Assembly (NCBI RefSeq): GCF_013466425.1
Contig: NZ_CP059165.1
Location: forward strand, 1,240,001-1,304,000
Length of the DNA: 64,000 nt
Direction of reading: 5' to 3'
From: Mycobacterium vicinigordonae
GTDB taxonomy: Bacteria > Actinomycetota > Actinomycetes > Mycobacteriales > Mycobacteriaceae
Positions within the stretch are counted from its first letter, which is position 1. Each line of letters begins with the position of its first letter. Below the pieces are notes generated by a model. That model was not told where the DNA came from, searched no databases, and worked only from the letters and a program-made list of their open reading frames with translations. Made by a program: the position numbers and the translations under genes. This document shows positions 19,434-29,140 of this stretch, one piece after another.

Positions 19434-19885
19434 CTGAGGTCACACTGGGACCCTTGACCCGCGCGGACGCGCGGCGCTGCGCCGAGCTGGAGGCGCTGCT
19501 GTTCGACGGCGACGATCCTTGGCCCGCCGTCGCGTTCGAACGGGAGCTCGCCAGCAAGTCCAACCACTACGTCGGCGCACGCACCGGCGAGATGTTGGTC
19601 GGCTATGCCGGCATCACCCGGTTGGGCCGGGTACCCCCGTTCGAGTACGAGGTGCACACCATTGGGGTGGATCCGGCGTTCCAGGGGCAGGGGATCGGTC
19701 GCCGGCTGCTCGACGAACTGCTGGACTTCGCCGACGGCGGCGTGGTTTATCTGGAAGTCCGCACCGACAACGAGCCCGCCATCGGGTTGTATCGCAGTGT
19801 GGGATTCGAACAGGTCGGGCTGCGCAAGCGGTACTACCGGGTCAGTGGCGCCGACGCGTACACCATGCGGAGGGACACCCAATGA
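19430..19885 (+). CDS. rimI: Ribosomal-protein-alanine N-acetyltransferase RimI-type GNAT
   Basis: A 151-residue GNAT acetyltransferase. The acetyl-CoA loop [10 protein letters not shown] follows the typical strand HTIGVDPAF, and the C-terminal [16 protein letters not shown] block with the catalytic-region Tyr is present. In bacteria RimI acetylates the S18 N-terminus, but mycobacterial members of this locus may be broader. The ATG at 19430 overlaps tsaB (ATGA), and the stop overlaps tsaD. Clustering with tsaB/tsaD is common in bacteria. Confidence 0.92.
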   Translation: MTEVTLGPLTRADARRCAELEALLFDGDDPWPAVAFERELASKSNHYVGARTGEMLVGYAGITRLGRVPPFEYEVHTIGVDPAFQGQGIGRRLLDELLDFADGGVVYLEVRTDNEPAIGLYRSVGFEQVGLRKRYYRVSGADAYTMRRDTQ

Positions 19886-20907
19886 CGACCATCCTCGCCA
19901 TCGAAACTTCCTGTGACGAAACAGGAGTCGGTATCGCACGGCTGGGCGAGGACGGCTTTGTGGAGTTGCTGGCCGACGAGGTGGCCTCCAGCGTCGACGA
20001 GCATGTGCGGTTTGGCGGGGTGGTCCCCGAGATAGCCTCCCGCGCACACCTGGAGGCGTTGGGTCCCGCGATGCGCCGGGCGTTGGAGACTGCGGGACTG
20101 CAACGGCCCGACATTGTGGCGGCGACGATCGGTCCCGGCCTGGCGGGCGCGCTGTTGGTGGGAGTCGCTGCGGCCAAAGCGTATTCGGCGGCTTGGGGGG
20201 TGCCGTTCTACGCTGTCAACCACCTGGGTGGGCACCTGGCCGCCGACGTCTACGAACACGGGCCGTTGCCCGAGTCGGTGGCGTTGCTGGTGTCGGGAGG
20301 GCACACCCACCTGCTGCACGTCCGCTCCCTGGGCGAACCGATCGTCGAATTGGGCAGCACCGTCGACGACGCCGCCGGCGAAGCCTACGACAAGGTGGCG
20401 CGGCTGCTGGGCCTGGGTTATCCGGGCGGACGGGTGCTCGACGAGTTGGCCCGGACGGGCGATCGGGATGCGGTCGTGTTTCCGCGCGGCATGAGCGGAC
20501 CGCGCGATGACCCGTATGCGTTCAGCTTTTCGGGTCTCAAGACCGCGGTCGCGCGATATGTCGAGTCCAACCCCGACTTTGTGGCCGCCGACGTGGCCGC
20601 CGGTTTTCAGGAGGCCGTGGCCGACGTGCTGACCCGAAAGGCCGTCCGGGCGGCCGGTGAGCTCGGTGTGTCGACGTTGCTGATCGCCGGGGGAGTGGCG
20701 GCCAACTCTCGGCTTCGGGAACTGGCCGCTGAGCGCTGCGCCGACGCTGGTTTAACACTGCGGATCCCGCGGCCCCGGCTCTGTACCGACAACGGGGCAA
20801 TGATCGCCTCGTTTGCGGCGCATCTAGTGGCTGCGGGAGCGTCGCCGTCGCCGCTGGATGCGGCCAGCAACCCGGGCTTGCCGGTCATCGAGGGGCAGGT
20901 CGGCTGA
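19882..20907 (+). CDS. tsaD: tRNA N6-adenosine threonylcarbamoyltransferase TsaD
   Basis: A 341-residue Kae1/Qri7/YgjD protein and the catalytic subunit of t6A formation (formerly gcp). It begins [18 protein letters not shown] and has the metal-binding HxxxH motif in [10 protein letters not shown]. It also carries [10 protein letters not shown], the [16 protein letters not shown] block and a C-terminal [14 protein letters not shown]. All look intact. ATG at 19882 overlaps rimI. It ends convergent with the LppH-like lipoprotein, 15 bases away; in H37Rv I recall tsaD directly followed by groES. Confidence 0.96.
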   Translation: MTTILAIETSCDETGVGIARLGEDGFVELLADEVASSVDEHVRFGGVVPEIASRAHLEALGPAMRRALETAGLQRPDIVAATIGPGLAGALLVGVAAAKAYSAAWGVPFYAVNHLGGHLAADVYEHGPLPESVALLVSGGHTHLLHVRSLGEPIVELGSTVDDAAGEAYDKVARLLGLGYPGGRVLDELARTGDRDAVVFPRGMSGPRDDPYAFSFSGLKTAVARYVESNPDFVAADVAAGFQEAVADVLTRKAVRAAGELGVSTLLIAGGVAANSRLRELAAERCADAGLTLRIPRPRLCTDNGAMIASFAAHLVAAGASPSPLDAASNPGLPVIEGQVG

Positions 20908-20922
20908 GGGTGCTGCGGTGCC

Positions 20923-21678
20923 TTAGGCCAGCGAGCTGACCTTCTGCATGAGCAGTTGCGCGACCGCCGCCGCGCTGGGTACGTGGCGCGCCGAGTTGTC
21001 GCGCTCGTCGTACCCGAAGTAGACGATCTTGACCTCAAGGAGGCAGTTGACCCGCACCCCGATGGCTCGTCCCTCGGGCATCGTCATATAGCTACTCACG
21101 TCGTCGAGCGGGGCCGACAACACGGAGTCCTTCTTGCGCACTTCCCCGACACGGGTGGTGAAGTTCGGGTCGCCGCCGATCGTCATCGATGCGCCGCCGC
21201 ACCGATTCCACCGGTCCGCGATCCGCGCGAATTGGACATCGGCGGCGTGGGCGGTAGGCAACGCGACCACCGCTTCCTGGAGAATGACTACCGCTGGGTG
21301 CCGACTCGAATACAGCCAGTTGTTGAGCGCGATCCCGCGTACCTCAGACCCTTCGTAAGTGTCCTTGAGCAGCAGGTCGACCACGCCTGCGCAGTCGGGC
21401 GGAACCTGGCTGTTGCCTCGCAGCAGTTCGCTGCCACCTGTCGCGTTGGGCTGATTGGGATCGCTGGTAAACGCTTGTTTGAAGGCCCGGGACAATTCCT
21501 CGCTGCCGAGCAGGGCTTGGGTGATCGTGCGTCCGGTGAGCGGGCGTGGGACGAGACCTGGCGCGGGATTCGCCGAGCCCCCGGCGACGACGGTGCAACC
21601 TGCCGCAAGAATCGCCATGACCAGCATCGACAACGCCCGTGCGCCGGAGCGTCTGGCCGAGATCAAGCTCGGTCCCAT
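20923..21678 (-). CDS. LppH-like lipoprotein with PknH-type sensor domain
   Basis: A 251-residue exported lipoprotein. A signal peptide ends in a lipobox LAAGC with Cys28. The mature part resembles the PknH extracellular sensor family (PF14032 type), seen in PDCAGVVDLLLKDTYEG and NNWLYSS, with cysteines placed as in LppH (Rv3576) and PknH ectodomains. It probably binds an unknown ligand on the outer face of the membrane. It is inserted between tsaD and groES, where I recall no gene in H37Rv, and reads opposite to both. The start ATG at 21678 gives a 16-residue basic n-region; an internal start is possible. Confidence 0.8.
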   Translation of the reverse strand: MGPSLISARRSGARALSMLVMAILAAGCTVVAGGSANPAPGLVPRPLTGRTITQALLGSEELSRAFKQAFTSDPNQPNATGGSELLRGNSQVPPDCAGVVDLLLKDTYEGSEVRGIALNNWLYSSRHPAVVILQEAVVALPTAHAADVQFARIADRWNRCGGASMTIGGDPNFTTRVGEVRKKDSVLSAPLDDVSSYMTMPEGRAIGVRVNCLLEVKIVYFGYDERDNSARHVPSAAAVAQLLMQKVSSLA

Positions 21679-22109
21679 ACTGGCATGGTCACCACGGAGC
21701 CGATCCTCTCATACAGGGCCCGGCGAATATCATTGTGCGTAGCGCGAGACCTGCTGCGGCGCTTGCCAATTAACACGCCCCCGCGGCACTGCTGTTGACG
21801 GACTGCTGAAGGACTCGTCTAGCGGGTGCAGTCTGTTGCCGGGCGACGCCTGGAGCGCTTTCGCCAACGGCGAACGCCACGCACCAAAGAAGCACCGACC
21901 CGGCCTTGAGTGCTAGCACTCTCATGTATAGAGTGCTAGGTGGCAATCGGACAGCCCCTGTGTCGGCACCCGCGACGACGGCGCAAGGACAACGGACGAA
22001 TGCCGAATCACCTGGTAATTCGGTCGGTTCGGGCGCTTCCCGGACCGACCGCCAACTCCGGTCGGGGCGTACGCTCCGGACCCGATTCAACTAGTGGAGG
22101 GCTCCAATC
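21679..22109. other. 431-base intergenic control region between the lipoprotein gene and groES
   Basis: This gap separates the divergent lipoprotein and groES genes. It contains the CIRCE element at 21913-21939 and about 170 bases of groES leader after it. A TTGACG at 21795-21800 has no matching -10 at normal spacing. No gene is convincing here. Confidence 0.6.
21913..21939 (+). promoter_or_regulatory. CIRCE operator for HrcA upstream of groES
   Basis: A perfect inverted repeat CTAGCACTC - N9 - GAGTGCTAG, one base per arm from the consensus TTAGCACTC-N9-GAGTGCTAA. It overlaps a plausible promoter with TTGAGT at 21906-21911 and TATAGA at 21927-21932, so repressor binding would occlude RNA polymerase. 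It predicts heat-shock derepression of groES-groEL1 by HrcA. Confidence 0.93.
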
Positions 22110-22412
22110 GTGGCGAAGGTGAACATCAAGCCACTCGAGGACAAGATTCTCGTACAGGCCAACGAGGCCGAGACCACGACCGCTTCTGGTCTGGTCATTC
22201 CTGACACCGCCAAGGAGAAGCCCCAGGAGGGCACCGTCGTCGCAGTCGGCCCCGGCCGTTGGGACGAGGACGGCGAAAAGCGGATTCCGCTCGACGTGGC
22301 CGAGGGTGACACCGTCATCTACAGCAAGTACGGCGGCACCGAAATCAAGTACGGCGGCGAGGAGTACCTGATCCTGTCGGCGCGCGACGTGCTGGCTGTC
22401 GTCAACAAGTAA
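22110..22412 (+). CDS. groES: Co-chaperonin GroES (Cpn10)
   Basis: A 100-residue Cpn10 that caps the GroEL folding chamber and is a major secreted or surface antigen in mycobacteria. The sequence begins with GTG at 22110 ([13 protein letters not shown]), has the mobile loop around [20 protein letters not shown] and ends VLAVVNK. A GGAGG Shine-Dalgarno lies at 22096-22100. Regulation by the upstream CIRCE is expected. groEL1 follows after 138 bases containing a two-tier hairpin. Confidence 0.98.
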   Translation: MAKVNIKPLEDKILVQANEAETTTASGLVIPDTAKEKPQEGTVVAVGPGRWDEDGEKRIPLDVAEGDTVIYSKYGGTEIKYGGEEYLILSARDVLAVVNK

Positions 22413-22424
22413 GACACCGTGTTC

Positions 22425-22470
22425 CGCCCCGGCGATCCCCGTGCCTCGCGCACGGGTGATTTCCGGGGCG
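22425..22470 (+). other. Two-tier hairpin between groES and groEL1
   Basis: Outer stem CGCCCCGG (22425-22432) pairs with CCGGGGCG (22463-22470). Inside it, CCCGTGC (22438-22444) pairs with GCACGGG (22450-22456) around a five-base loop CTCGC. No T-run follows. It could be a partial terminator, an RNase processing or stability element, or an attenuator that sets the GroES:GroEL1 ratio. Confidence 0.6.
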
Positions 22471-22481
22471 GCATGCGTTGA

Positions 22482-24170
<1,689 letters not shown>

Positions 24171-24181
24171 GTAGATCCCTC

Positions 24182-24216
24182 AAAACACCCCCGGTCCGAT
24201 GGCCCGGGGGTGTTTT
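24182..24216. terminator. Intrinsic terminator after groEL1, probably bidirectional
   Basis: A perfect 13-bp stem pairs 24182-24194 (AAAACACCCCCGG) with 24204-24216 (CCGGGGGTGTTTT) around a nine-base loop. It ends in TTTT on the plus strand and has AAAA at its start, so it can also serve the convergent MerR gene. It marks the left edge of the accessory block. Confidence 0.93.
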
Positions 24217-24233
24217 GCGTGCGGGACCGGTTG

Positions 24234-24956
24234 CTAGCCTGGCCTATTCAGCTTCGCGGCCTCTTCCGTGAGGACTCTGCCGCCCACCTCGTCGATCGCT
24301 CTGCGGAACGCCTGTATTCCCAGACCGATTGCCAGTGAACGCATTTCGATGGTTTTGTCGGCGACGTTGTGCCACTCGGTATCGGGCAGTCCGGCCTCGA
24401 CGAACGGCGTCCAGATCTCATCACGGCACAGATCCACCAGTGCTTGCACTGTCGCAACCTGGTGCTCGGCCATGCGGCTGAGAGCCGCCGCTATCTCACT
24501 GAGCGGCAGGCCGATCGCGGTCAGCTTCTCGACATAGCCGAACGTGGACGTATCGGTGATAAGGAGCAGATCGTCGTCGACAACTTCGACCAACCCGCAA
24601 GCCGATAGTTGGCGCTCTGCGTCGCCGCCGAACCGGTCGGCCAGGTCGACGCGCTTCATCTCCACAGATCCGGTGGGATTAGCTGGGCCGAGAACTTCGG
24701 ACGCCAGCCGCCGCACCTCGGACGCGGACTCGGCGTGCTGGTCCAGTATGCGGCGGCTGATATCAAGGGGAAACCCCTGGGCCCGAAGTGATTTGATCCG
24801 CTCGATACGAGAGATGTGGTCGTCGGTGTAGATCCCGATGCGGCCGCGCCGCTGCGGCGGTGGCAGCAGGCCGTTGGTTTGCCACTCGCGAATGTTGCGG
24901 GCGGTCATGTCGACGCGACGGGCCAGCTCGTCGATCGTCATGTCCACCGCCGCCAC
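24234..24956 (-). CDS. MerR-family transcriptional regulator
   Basis: A 240-residue regulator. The N-terminal winged helix reads MTIDELARRVDMTARNIREWQTNGLLPPP and continues with the wing sequence GRIGIYTDDHISRIERIKSLRAQGFPL, typical MerR DNA-binding. No cysteine ligand set for metals is visible. The C-terminal domain of about 130 residues is helical and resembles the MerR regulators often linked to P450 or lipid genes in actinobacteria. It is transcribed divergently from the P450 gene 67 bases away and so is the likely regulator of it. Effector unknown. Confidence 0.88.
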   Translation of the reverse strand: MAAVDMTIDELARRVDMTARNIREWQTNGLLPPPQRRGRIGIYTDDHISRIERIKSLRAQGFPLDISRRILDQHAESASEVRRLASEVLGPANPTGSVEMKRVDLADRFGGDAERQLSACGLVEVVDDDLLLITDTSTFGYVEKLTAIGLPLSEIAAALSRMAEHQVATVQALVDLCRDEIWTPFVEAGLPDTEWHNVADKTIEMRSLAIGLGIQAFRRAIDEVGGRVLTEEAAKLNRPG

Positions 24957-24980
24957 CTTTCCTTGATTATTACGTAGCAG

Positions 24981-24991
24981 ACCGTTACGGT
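24981..24991. promoter_or_regulatory. Candidate operator between merR-type gene and P450
   Basis: ACCGT-T-ACGGT is a perfect 11-base palindrome in the 67-base gap between the divergent genes. A related TTACG occurs 15 bases upstream (24970-24974) and within the palindrome (24985-24989). The position suits MerR autoregulation and control of the P450; binding is inferred. Confidence 0.4.
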
Positions 24992-25023
24992 TCTTTCTGG
25001 AATATTACTCGGAGGCCGAGCCG

Positions 25024-26328
25024 ATGACAGCAACTGATGCAGTTCAATTCACCAGGTCAGCGGCGAGGGTGCTCGGTGACTCGCTGCGCGCAAACAGCAA
25101 GGGGATGCGTGTCCGCCGGTCTGCGGCGATCGACGCGGCGATCACCAACTATGACCCGCTGGACCCGGCAACCGCGGCGCAGCCCCACGCGGCATACCGT
25201 CGGCTGCACGCCGGCAGTCGAGTGCAGTACAACCCGAGACGGTCCGTGTGGATTCTGAGCCGGCTCGACGATGTCCGGGCGGCGCTTCGCGACGATGCGG
25301 CCTTGTCGAGTGCGGATGGACCGACCCGGGTCAGGTTTCCGGTGCCGGTGCTGGTCTCAACCGACGGTGACAAGCATGCCCAACTGCGGCGCAAGGTGCT
25401 GCCCGCATTCACCAAAGCGGCACTGGAGAGTTGGCGGTCGACAATCGATCAGCTTGCGTCCGAGACGGTCCGCGAGGTCTTGAACAACCCCGGCTGCGAT
25501 GTGGTGCAACGCTTGGCGATTCCTATTCCGGTGCGACTCATCGCCCAGTTGCTGGGTGTTCCCGACGACGACGTCGAAGACTTTCGACGTTGGTCGGAAG
25601 CGTCGGTTCAGATCACCGACATCGCATTGACCAGTGGTGGGGCCCGCAAGTTGGCGACCGCGCTCGCCGGATCCTGGGCGATGCATCGTTACTTCAAGCG
25701 CCAGTTCGGTTTTGGCGGTTTGAAAGGCTCGACCTCTATCCTGGGACGACTGCTGGCCGAGAACGAGTCAGGCTCCCTCACTGACGACGAGCTGTTCCAA
25801 TTCGCGATGCTGCTGCTGTTGGCCGGCAACGAAACCACTACCAATGTGCTCGGCGGAATGTTCGCCACGATGGCCGCCCATCCGGAAGAGTTCGATGCGG
25901 TCCGCTCCGATCACGAGCTGATCCCGATGGCGATCGAGGAGAGTCTGCGTTACCTGTCGCCCGCCCAGAACCTGTACCGCACGGCGCTCAGCGATTATCG
26001 GGTCGGCGAGGTAGTGATCCCGGCGGGTTCGCGGGTTCTGCTGTGCATTGGTGCCGCCAACCGCGACCCCAGGGTCTTTGATGAACCTGACATGTTCCGG
26101 GTACGTCGAAATCCGACCCAGCACATCGCTTTTGGATTCGGGGTGCATCTGTGTATCGGTGCGATGCTCACTCGCATGGAAGCTCAAGCGGTGCTTCGTG
26201 AACTCGTGACGCGAGTGCGCCGGATATCGGTGGTCGGTGAACCGACCTGGTCAACCAGCAGTTTGTTGCGGGGGCCGACCCGCCTGCCCGTCCGGCTGGT
26301 CCCGACCCCCGACCAGCAATCCGGCTGA
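25024..26328 (+). CDS. Cytochrome P450
   Basis: A 434-residue soluble class I P450. The I-helix oxygen-activation motif reads LLLAGNETTTN, the K-helix ExxR is in EESLRY, and the heme loop is FGFGVHLCIG with Cys377 as proximal ligand. All essential elements are intact. The ATG at 25024 has GGAGG eight bases before it (25011-25015). No ferredoxin gene is next to it, so electrons must come from partners elsewhere. Its last 78 bases overlap the antisense TetR gene. I cannot assign a CYP family or a substrate; the neighbouring oxygenase and esterases suggest a lipophilic or ester substrate. Confidence 0.95.
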   Translation: MTATDAVQFTRSAARVLGDSLRANSKGMRVRRSAAIDAAITNYDPLDPATAAQPHAAYRRLHAGSRVQYNPRRSVWILSRLDDVRAALRDDAALSSADGPTRVRFPVPVLVSTDGDKHAQLRRKVLPAFTKAALESWRSTIDQLASETVREVLNNPGCDVVQRLAIPIPVRLIAQLLGVPDDDVEDFRRWSEASVQITDIALTSGGARKLATALAGSWAMHRYFKRQFGFGGLKGSTSILGRLLAENESGSLTDDELFQFAMLLLLAGNETTTNVLGGMFATMAAHPEEFDAVRSDHELIPMAIEESLRYLSPAQNLYRTALSDYRVGEVVIPAGSRVLLCIGAANRDPRVFDEPDMFRVRRNPTQHIAFGFGVHLCIGAMLTRMEAQAVLRELVTRVRRISVVGEPTWSTSSLLRGPTRLPVRLVPTPDQQSG

Positions 26329-26937
26329 GGCGAATTTCAACCCTGCTCGCAACTCGTCCAGACTGATCGGGTCGTCGGATTCGATGTAGCGCAATGTCGT
26401 CGCCACGGCCATGTTGAAAAACAACCAGGCCAATGCGCTGGGACTGAGTTCGTCACGGTATTGGCTGCGGTAGTGGTTCATATGCAACGTGGTCATCGCC
26501 AGCAGGGTCGCGTTGAGGCCAGAGATGCTTTCGAAGGTGCGGATGTGATCGGGTCGCTCGGCCAGGTAGCGCATAAGCCGGCGATTGGCGATGGTGAAGT
26601 CGATGAGGATGTCGATTGCCGAGTCCATTGCCGATTCCGGCCGGTCGAGCGTGATCGCGCGGAGCATGCCCTCGATTGCCGGAGCCTGTTCTGCGGCAAG
26701 GTGTTCGATCGCGGCATGGATCATCTGTTCCTTGTCCGCGAAGTACTGATAAATCGATCCTTTGCTTACGGCGGCCTGCTCGGCGATCAGATTGGTGGTG
26801 ATCTGCTCAGGTGGGTACTTGTGCAGCAGCGATGCCGTCGTGGACACAATTTTTGCGACCATCTCGCGGGAACGGGCCTGCTGTGGCAGTTTACGGTGCT
26901 CTGAACTGGATTTTCGTACGCCCACGCGAGTTCCCAA
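26251..26937 (-). CDS. TetR-family transcriptional regulator
   Basis: A 228-residue TetR regulator. The helix-turn-helix lies around residues 38-60 (ITTNLIAEQAAVSKGSIYQYFADKE), followed by an all-helical ligand domain. Its 3' end runs 78 bases into the P450 gene on the other strand, and it is divergent from the MpaB-type oxygenase gene 67 bases away. Control of that gene, and antisense interference with the P450, are plausible inferences. The basic N-terminal extension of about 20 residues makes the exact start uncertain. Confidence 0.9.
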   Translation of the reverse strand: MGTRVGVRKSSSEHRKLPQQARSREMVAKIVSTTASLLHKYPPEQITTNLIAEQAAVSKGSIYQYFADKEQMIHAAIEHLAAEQAPAIEGMLRAITLDRPESAMDSAIDILIDFTIANRRLMRYLAERPDHIRTFESISGLNATLLAMTTLHMNHYRSQYRDELSPSALAWLFFNMAVATTLRYIESDDPISLDELRAGLKFASAGLLVGGRDQPDGQAGRPPQQTAG

Positions 26938-26951
26938 TGCGACTTGTATGC

Positions 26952-26963
26952 GACCTTGCGGTC
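26952..26963. promoter_or_regulatory. Candidate TetR operator upstream of the MpaB-type oxygenase
   Basis: GACC-TTGC-GGTC is a short inverted repeat, flanked by TATG and CATA that partly extend it, in the gap between the divergent TetR and oxygenase genes. The site is small and the call rests on position. Confidence 0.35.
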
Positions 26964-27004
26964 ATATTAGCGTCATCGGCCATGATATCGACGAAGGGTG
27001 TCCG

Positions 27005-27946
27005 ATGACCGCCACCACCGATCTCGACGTACAGCGGCACGCGCAAGAGTCCGTCGAACTGGTGCCGCCGGACTCGCTGACCGCTGAGCACACCGGACGG
27101 TGGACATTCCTGGTCCTGGAAGGCGCCGCATTCATGATGCAGGCGATGCACCCGGTCATCGCCGAGATCGTCGGCCGATATTCCGCGGCGTTTCACGGTG
27201 ATCCGGGCGGACGCGCGATCCGTTCGGTCGACTCGGTGCTGCGCTGGACGTACGGCGGCACCGAGGCGACGGCGGAGGGCGACCGCGTTCGCGCCATGCA
27301 CCAGCCGATCACTATGAAGAGCGCGCAGACGGGCAAGCAGCTCAGCGCGTTGAACCCCGAGGCCTACCAGTGGGTGATCGCCACCGGCTACATCGTCAAC
27401 GCGCAAGCCGGCCGACTGCTCATCGGCCGTGAGTTCACCGACGCCGAGAAGCGGGAACTGCTGCGCGACAATCGCCGGCTGGCCCGATTGCTCCATGTGC
27501 CGATGCGGGGCTACCCCGAGTCGCAGCAGGAGATGGCCGACTATTTCGAGGCGATGATCGACACGCTGCAGGGCACCCCGCAGGCGTTGCAGTTGATGCG
27601 GGATCTACGCACCGGCAAAGTTGACCTGCCACCGTCACTGCCGAAGATATTGGCACCGCTGGCAAGGACGGTGATTCGGCCCGCGCTGCGGCTCAATTAC
27701 CTCTCGATTGTCGGGTTGCTAGATCCACGTCTTCGCGAGAAGCTCGGCGTTACGTGGAGCGCCAAAGAGGAACGGGAGCTGGTGCGCGCGTACACCCTGA
27801 TTCGTACCGCCTACCGGGTGCTACCCGACCGGCTCACGTATTTTCCACTGGCTTATCACGCGCGCAAGCATCACCAGTGCCTCGAGAAGATGAAGCAACG
27901 CCAGCAGAAGTCGTTCGCCTACCACCTTCCGGCGCATTCCGGCTAA
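27005..27946 (+). CDS. Oxygenase MpaB / DUF2236 family protein
   Basis: A 313-residue protein of the DUF2236 family, which includes the fungal MpaB oxygenase and the rubber-cleaving latex clearing protein, both heme-type oxygenases. The family blocks LLEGAAFMMQAMHPVIAE-like near the N-terminus, with a conserved His, and WVIATGYIVNAQ in the middle are visible. There are several charged helices toward the end. No signal peptide is seen, so it is cytosolic. The ATG at 27005 has AAGGG (26994-26998) before it; the open frame upstream overlaps the TetR promoter region. The substrate is unknown; oxidative cleavage of a lipid or terpenoid is an inference. Confidence 0.85.
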   Translation: MTATTDLDVQRHAQESVELVPPDSLTAEHTGRWTFLVLEGAAFMMQAMHPVIAEIVGRYSAAFHGDPGGRAIRSVDSVLRWTYGGTEATAEGDRVRAMHQPITMKSAQTGKQLSALNPEAYQWVIATGYIVNAQAGRLLIGREFTDAEKRELLRDNRRLARLLHVPMRGYPESQQEMADYFEAMIDTLQGTPQALQLMRDLRTGKVDLPPSLPKILAPLARTVIRPALRLNYLSIVGLLDPRLREKLGVTWSAKEERELVRAYTLIRTAYRVLPDRLTYFPLAYHARKHHQCLEKMKQRQQKSFAYHLPAHSG

Positions 27947-28114
27947 GCTGCGGCCCTCGGTGCGGGGAAGACCTAACCACGTGATCGCGGGTCCCGGTGC
28001 AGCTGGAACAGCAACTCAAAATCGCGCGGGCTAAGGAGGATCGATGAAGGAGCAGAACCGCCATCGCACCCGAATCGTCGCCATCGACCAGCGTGACGTG
28101 TCAGGCAGCTGCCG

Positions 28115-29101
28115 ATGAAGCGTCTCGTTGGCGTGGCAGCCGCGGGGTTGGCCGTGGCGGCGGCGCGGCGCTACGCGCGAACGCGGGAAGCGATGGCCCA
28201 GGTCGCGCCCGAACTGCGAAACCCGTTGCTGCCATTCATGCCTAGCATCCGGCATACCTGGCTGCTGCCGCTCTACCGGCGCAGTTCGCGCAGGCCCACA
28301 CCCGTGGGACCCGGCGTGACGGTGATCGAACGCCGCGTCGGTGAGCCCGCGGTCCGGGTGCTGATCACCACGCCCGTCGAGACCGCCCCGCCCCGCCCCG
28401 GCGTGTTGTGGATACACGGCGGCGGCTACGTCGTGGGCTCTCCGGAGATGGAGGTCGCCTTCGCGGCGAGGCTGGCCAGAGAACTCGGGGTCGTCACGGT
28501 TTCACCCGACTACCGGCTGGCGCCCGGGCACCCCTTCCCGGCCGCACTCGATGACTGCATGGTCGCGTTGCGGTGGATGCGGGCGCATGCCGACCAGGCG
28601 GGTATCGACCCTGAGCGCCTGGCCGTGATGGGCGCCAGTGCCGGCGGAGGCCTGGCCGCCGCGGTTGCGCAGCGCAGCCACGACGAGGGAATCCCGCTGC
28701 GAGCGCAGGTGCTGGTGTACCCGATGCTCGACGACCGCAGCACGCTGCGCACCGATCACGGCGGCCGCGGGCGGTTCGTCTGGACGCCGGAATCCAACCG
28801 GTTCGGCTGGACCTGCTATCTAGGCCGTGCGCCGCGACTGTCGGACGCGCCGCCGTATTCGGCCCCCGCGCGCCGGGAAGATCTCACCGGACTGCCACCC
28901 GCCTGGATCGGAGTCGGTGAACTCGACTTGTTCTACGACGAGGACGTCGACTACGCCAAGAGGCTGACGGCCAGCGGTGTCGCGTGCACGCTTGTCACGG
29001 TGCCCGGGATGTATCACGGTGCCGAGCTGTTCAAGCGAAAAGCGTTGGCGCTGGAAGAATTTCACCACGATGCGCAGGCGCATCTGCGCTCCAACTTCTA
29101 G
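28115..29101 (+). CDS. HSL-family alpha/beta hydrolase (esterase/lipase, Lip type)
   Basis: A 328-residue hormone-sensitive-lipase-like esterase. The oxyanion motif HGGGYVVGSPE, the nucleophile elbow GASAGGG, an Asp in GELDLFYDED and a His in PGMYHGAEL give a complete triad; SPDYRLAPGHPFPAALDD is the family signature. A short hydrophobic N-terminus (VAAAGLAVAAARRY) may associate with the membrane. It likely hydrolyses short or medium acyl esters. Start ATG at 28115. It is convergent with the second esterase. Confidence 0.93.
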   Translation: MKRLVGVAAAGLAVAAARRYARTREAMAQVAPELRNPLLPFMPSIRHTWLLPLYRRSSRRPTPVGPGVTVIERRVGEPAVRVLITTPVETAPPRPGVLWIHGGGYVVGSPEMEVAFAARLARELGVVTVSPDYRLAPGHPFPAALDDCMVALRWMRAHADQAGIDPERLAVMGASAGGGLAAAVAQRSHDEGIPLRAQVLVYPMLDDRSTLRTDHGGRGRFVWTPESNRFGWTCYLGRAPRLSDAPPYSAPARREDLTGLPPAWIGVGELDLFYDEDVDYAKRLTASGVACTLVTVPGMYHGAELFKRKALALEEFHHDAQAHLRSNF

Positions 29102-29140
29102 CGGCGACCGGCGACTGCCGCCCCGCGCCGGAGTTGACGC

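Noticed and set aside
21795..21800. TTGACG -35 box upstream of groES
   Set aside because: No -10-like hexamer at proper distance; the promoter around CIRCE is better placed.
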